Positions 10,345 to 12,107 of a DNA stretch of 12,107 nucleotides are shown piece by piece (the first letter of the stretch is position 1; every line of letters begins with the position of its first letter). The DNA comes from Clostridia bacterium (GTDB taxonomy: Bacteria > Bacillota_A > Clostridia > Oscillospirales > Acutalibacteraceae). Under the pieces are notes generated by a model. It saw only the letters and a list, made by a program, of their open reading frames with translations. It made no database searches and was not told the origin of the DNA. A program made the position numbers and the translations under genes. The stretch lies in assembly GCA_017529165.1 (NCBI GenBank), contig JAFXNY010000090.1, forward strand, positions 1-12,107. The letters are read 5' to 3'.

Positions 10345-10373
10345 TTGCCAAAAATGTTAAATACTGTTAGAAT
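10345..10373 (+). promoter_or_regulatory. Promoter of the prolyl isomerase-rfbA pair
   Basis: TTGCCA (10345-10350) and TAGAAT (10368-10373) are 17 bases apart, with TGT before the -10 giving an extended -10. It lies 3 bases after the uvrC stop. No terminator is visible after uvrC, so some read-through from uvrC is likely. Confidence 0.75.
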
Positions 10374-10394
10374 AACAAAAAAAGGAGTGTGTTT

Positions 10395-10994
10395 ATGTCA
10401 ACTTATCAACTTGAAAGCATTAAAAGCGGAGATACCGTTGCTTTAATGCATACAAATATGGGAGATATAGAAATTAAGCTTTTTTGTAATAAGGTTCCAA
10501 AGGCTACGGAAAACTTTATTACCCACGCAAAAAACGGCTATTATAACGGAATAGTTTTTCACAGGGTAATAAAGGACTTTATGATACAGGGCGGAGACCC
10601 TACGGCTACAGGTATGGGCGGTGAGTCTATCTGGGGAGAGAGCTTTGAGGATGAGTTTGATACCGAGCTTCATAATATAAGAGGCGCACTCTCAATGGCA
10701 AATGCAGGGCCGGGGACTAACGGCAGTCAGTTTTTTATAGTCGGGGCAAAGAGTGTTCCCGAAAATATGCTGTCTCAAATGAGAGATATGAAGGATAGGG
10801 GCTTTCCCGAAGATATAGTTACCGCTTATGAGGAACTCGGCGGAACACCATGGCTTGATTTCCGCCATACTGTTTTCGGTCAAGTAATAAACGGTATTGA
10901 TGTTGTGGATAGCATTGCCAATGTACCTGTGGGTGCTAATGATAAACCGATAAAAGATGTAGTTATAAACTCAATAGAAATTAAAGAGATTTAA
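10395..10994 (+). CDS. ppiB: Cyclophilin-type peptidyl-prolyl cis-trans isomerase
   Basis: Cyclophilins speed rotation about Xaa-Pro bonds in protein folding. The 199-residue product has the signature [14 protein letters not shown] (55-68) and active-site equivalents Arg57, Phe62, Gln65, Gln112, Phe114, Trp153 and His158, so it should be active. There is no signal peptide, so it is cytoplasmic. Between SQFFIV and TPWLD lies an insertion of about 34 residues (117-150, [10 protein letters not shown]...EELGG). From memory, similar insertions occur in other clostridial cyclophilins, so it is not judged odd. ATG 10395 is chosen over GTG 10389 because AAAGGAG (10381-10387) is 7 bases upstream. The symbol is a best fit for a cytoplasmic firmicute member. 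rfbA follows after 11 bases. Confidence 0.93.
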   Translation: MSTYQLESIKSGDTVALMHTNMGDIEIKLFCNKVPKATENFITHAKNGYYNGIVFHRVIKDFMIQGGDPTATGMGGESIWGESFEDEFDTELHNIRGALSMANAGPGTNGSQFFIVGAKSVPENMLSQMRDMKDRGFPEDIVTAYEELGGTPWLDFRHTVFGQVINGIDVVDSIANVPVGANDKPIKDVVINSIEIKEI

Positions 10995-11005
10995 GAGGTG
11001 CTTTT

Positions 11006-11884
11006 ATGAAAGGAATTATTCTTGCCGGCGGCAGCGGAACACGCCTTTATCCGCTTACTATGGTTACTTCAAAACAGCTTTTGCCCGTATATGATAAACC
11101 GATGATTTATTATCCGCTTTCAACCCTTATGAAAGCGGGAATAAGAGATATACTTATTATTTCAACTCCGATTGACCTCCCTAATTTTGAGAGACTTTTA
11201 GGGGACGGCTCCCGCTACGGAATAAACCTTTCTTATGCGGTTCAACCGTCGCCGGACGGTCTGGCTCAAGCGTTTTTAATAGGCGAAGATTTTATTAATG
11301 GTGACAGCTGTGCTATGGTGCTCGGAGATAATATATTCTACGGAAGCGGTCTTAAAGCACATTTGCGAGAGGCGGCGGCGAGAACACACGGCGCTACCGT
11401 GTTCGGTTATTATGTTGATGACCCGGAGCGCTTCGGCATAGTTGAGTTTGATAAAAACGGCAAGGCAATTTCCATTGAGGAAAAACCCGAACATCCAAAG
11501 TCAAACTATTGCGTAACAGGTCTCTATTTTTACGATAACCGAGTTGTAGATTTTGCAAAGCAGATAAAGCCGTCAAAACGAGGAGAGCTTGAGATTACCG
11601 ACCTTAACCGTATGTATCTTAATGAGGGGACCCTTAATGTAATAACCTTAGGCCACGGCTATGCATGGCTTGATACAGGCACTATGGATGCTTTAAGCGA
11701 AGCCAGCGAGTTTGTGAAGGTTGTTGAAAAGCGTCAGGGAATACAGATTTCCGCCGTTGAAGAAATCGCTTATGTGAACGGTTGGATTGATAAAGAAAAA
11801 CTTGTCGAATCGGCCGAGCGTTACGGCAAATCGCCCTATGGCGAGCACCTTAAAAATGTTGCCGACGGTAAGTTTATTTACTGA
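11006..11884 (+). CDS. rfbA: Glucose-1-phosphate thymidylyltransferase (RmlA/RfbA)
   Basis: This enzyme joins glucose-1-phosphate and dTTP to give dTDP-glucose, the first step towards dTDP-L-rhamnose for cell-surface polysaccharides. The 292-residue product matches the usual length. It has the nucleotide-binding [11 protein letters not shown] (8-18), [10 protein letters not shown] (80-89), the metal/substrate motif GDN (107-109), [12 protein letters not shown] (138-149), EEKP (158-161), EITDLN (196-201) and YAWLDTGT (219-226). The ribosome site is AGAGGTG, straddling the end of the isomerase gene and the short gap, so the two genes are probably on one transcript. The rfbB, rfbC and rfbD partners are not in the window. 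The functional link to the isomerase is not obvious. Confidence 0.96.
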   Translation: MKGIILAGGSGTRLYPLTMVTSKQLLPVYDKPMIYYPLSTLMKAGIRDILIISTPIDLPNFERLLGDGSRYGINLSYAVQPSPDGLAQAFLIGEDFINGDSCAMVLGDNIFYGSGLKAHLREAAARTHGATVFGYYVDDPERFGIVEFDKNGKAISIEEKPEHPKSNYCVTGLYFYDNRVVDFAKQIKPSKRGELEITDLNRMYLNEGTLNVITLGHGYAWLDTGTMDALSEASEFVKVVEKRQGIQISAVEEIAYVNGWIDKEKLVESAERYGKSPYGEHLKNVADGKFIY

Positions 11885-11900
11885 TAAAAAATATAACTTT

Positions 11901-11924
11901 AAGCCCGCCTTAAAAGGCGGGCTT
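11901..11924 (+). terminator. Strong GC-rich hairpin after rfbA (weak terminator)
   Basis: AAGCCCGCCTT and AAGGCGGGCTT pair perfectly around a 2-base centre, 16 bases after the rfbA stop. No T-run follows (CAGCCTG instead), so it may protect the 3' end rather than terminate. The next good terminator is at 12024-12048. Confidence 0.5.
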
Positions 11925-11956
11925 CAGCCTGTCAAAAAACTTAATTTTTAAGCATT

Positions 11957-11976
11957 TGCGTAGCGAGAGCTACGCA
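11957..11976 (+). repeat. Hairpin with GAGA tetraloop
   Basis: TGCGTAGC and GCTACGCA form a perfect 8-base stem closed by GAGA, a GNRA-type loop, then TTATG and five T residues. It could be a weak terminator or part of a structured RNA. Confidence 0.5.
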
Positions 11977-11981
11977 TTATG

Positions 11982-12010
11982 TTTTTCCGGAGACATGTGC
12001 GGCGGAAAAA
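11982..12010 (+). repeat. Hairpin TTTTTCCG / CGGAAAAA
   Basis: Two exact inverted 8-base arms (11982-11989 and 12003-12010) flank a 13-base loop that contains ACATGT. No coding sequence covers it. Confidence 0.4.
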
Positions 12011-12023
12011 CTCCTTGTAAGCG

Positions 12024-12048
12024 AAAACCGCTCTGTTGAGCGGTTTTT
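12024..12048 (+). terminator. Rho-independent terminator, probably bidirectional
   Basis: AAAACCGCTC and GAGCGGTTTT form a perfect 10-base stem with a TGTT loop, ending in a run of five T. The A-run on the left side would give a T-run on the other strand, so it could stop transcription both ways. It is the best candidate for the end of the isomerase-rfbA transcript. Confidence 0.8.
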
Positions 12049-12088
12049 AAGGGGCGTGGGTGGTATTGGCGGGAGTGGAGTGCAGTCC

Positions 12089-12107
12089 GAAAATCATACT
12101 GATTTTC
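12089..12107. repeat. Inverted repeat cut by the right edge
   Basis: GAAAATCA and TGATTTTC are exact inverted arms around TAC and end exactly at the last base, so the symmetry may go on outside the window. Between 12051 and 12080 lies a G-rich stretch with seven runs of two or more G. No gene is seen from 11885 to the end. Confidence 0.45.

Noticed and set aside
10510..10850. Unusual insertion in the cyclophilin as a novel domain
   Set aside because: Similar insertions before TPWLD are, from memory, usual in clostridial cyclophilins, and the active-site residues are intact.

Overview
The window looks like a piece of a fermentative Clostridia chromosome, most likely of the Ruminococcaceae/Oscillospirales type. 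This is inferred from Firmicutes-type RpoB and UvrC sequences, moderate-to-low GC judged by eye, AGGAGG-like ribosome binding sites, and a cyclophilin with a long internal insertion. No taxonomic search was possible. There are ten protein genes and no tRNA, rRNA, CRISPR or insertion sequence that I can see.

Layout. Positions 1-2196 on the minus strand hold the N-terminal 732 codons of rpoB, which runs off the left edge. Positions 2197-2484 are a compact divergent control region. It has a perfect-consensus promoter for rpoB and an extended -10 promoter for the rightward operon. Each promoter carries a 16-bp inverted repeat of the same 7-2-7 design. Positions 2491-8418 are an F-type ATP synthase operon in the order atpB-atpE-atpF-atpA-atpG-atpD-atpC, closed by an intrinsic terminator. 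Then come uvrC (excision repair nuclease) with its own promoter, a cyclophilin-type prolyl isomerase with its own promoter, and an rfbA-type glucose-1-phosphate thymidylyltransferase 11 bases after the isomerase gene. The last 220 bases hold a series of hairpins, one a good terminator, and an inverted repeat cut by the window edge.

The ATP synthase is the most unusual part. The atpH gene for delta, the stator subunit linking b to the top of the alpha3-beta3 head, is missing from its usual place between atpF and atpA. Three neighbouring changes fit that loss. Subunit b stops early and lacks its usual delta-binding tail. Subunit alpha has about 20 extra N-terminal residues that resemble the normal C-terminal end of delta, as if most of atpH had been deleted and its last codons joined to atpA. 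Subunit gamma has a basic C-terminal tail that would emerge near where delta normally sits. In addition, the beta-subunit P-loop reads GGAGVGKI instead of GGAGVGKT, so the Mg2+-coordinating threonine is isoleucine. Subunit a has lost two usual polar residues after its essential arginine, and subunit c carries a signal-peptide-like extension. Together these suggest a strongly remodelled F-ATPase, possibly with altered or impaired coupling. All reading frames are open, so it is not a simple pseudogene cluster.
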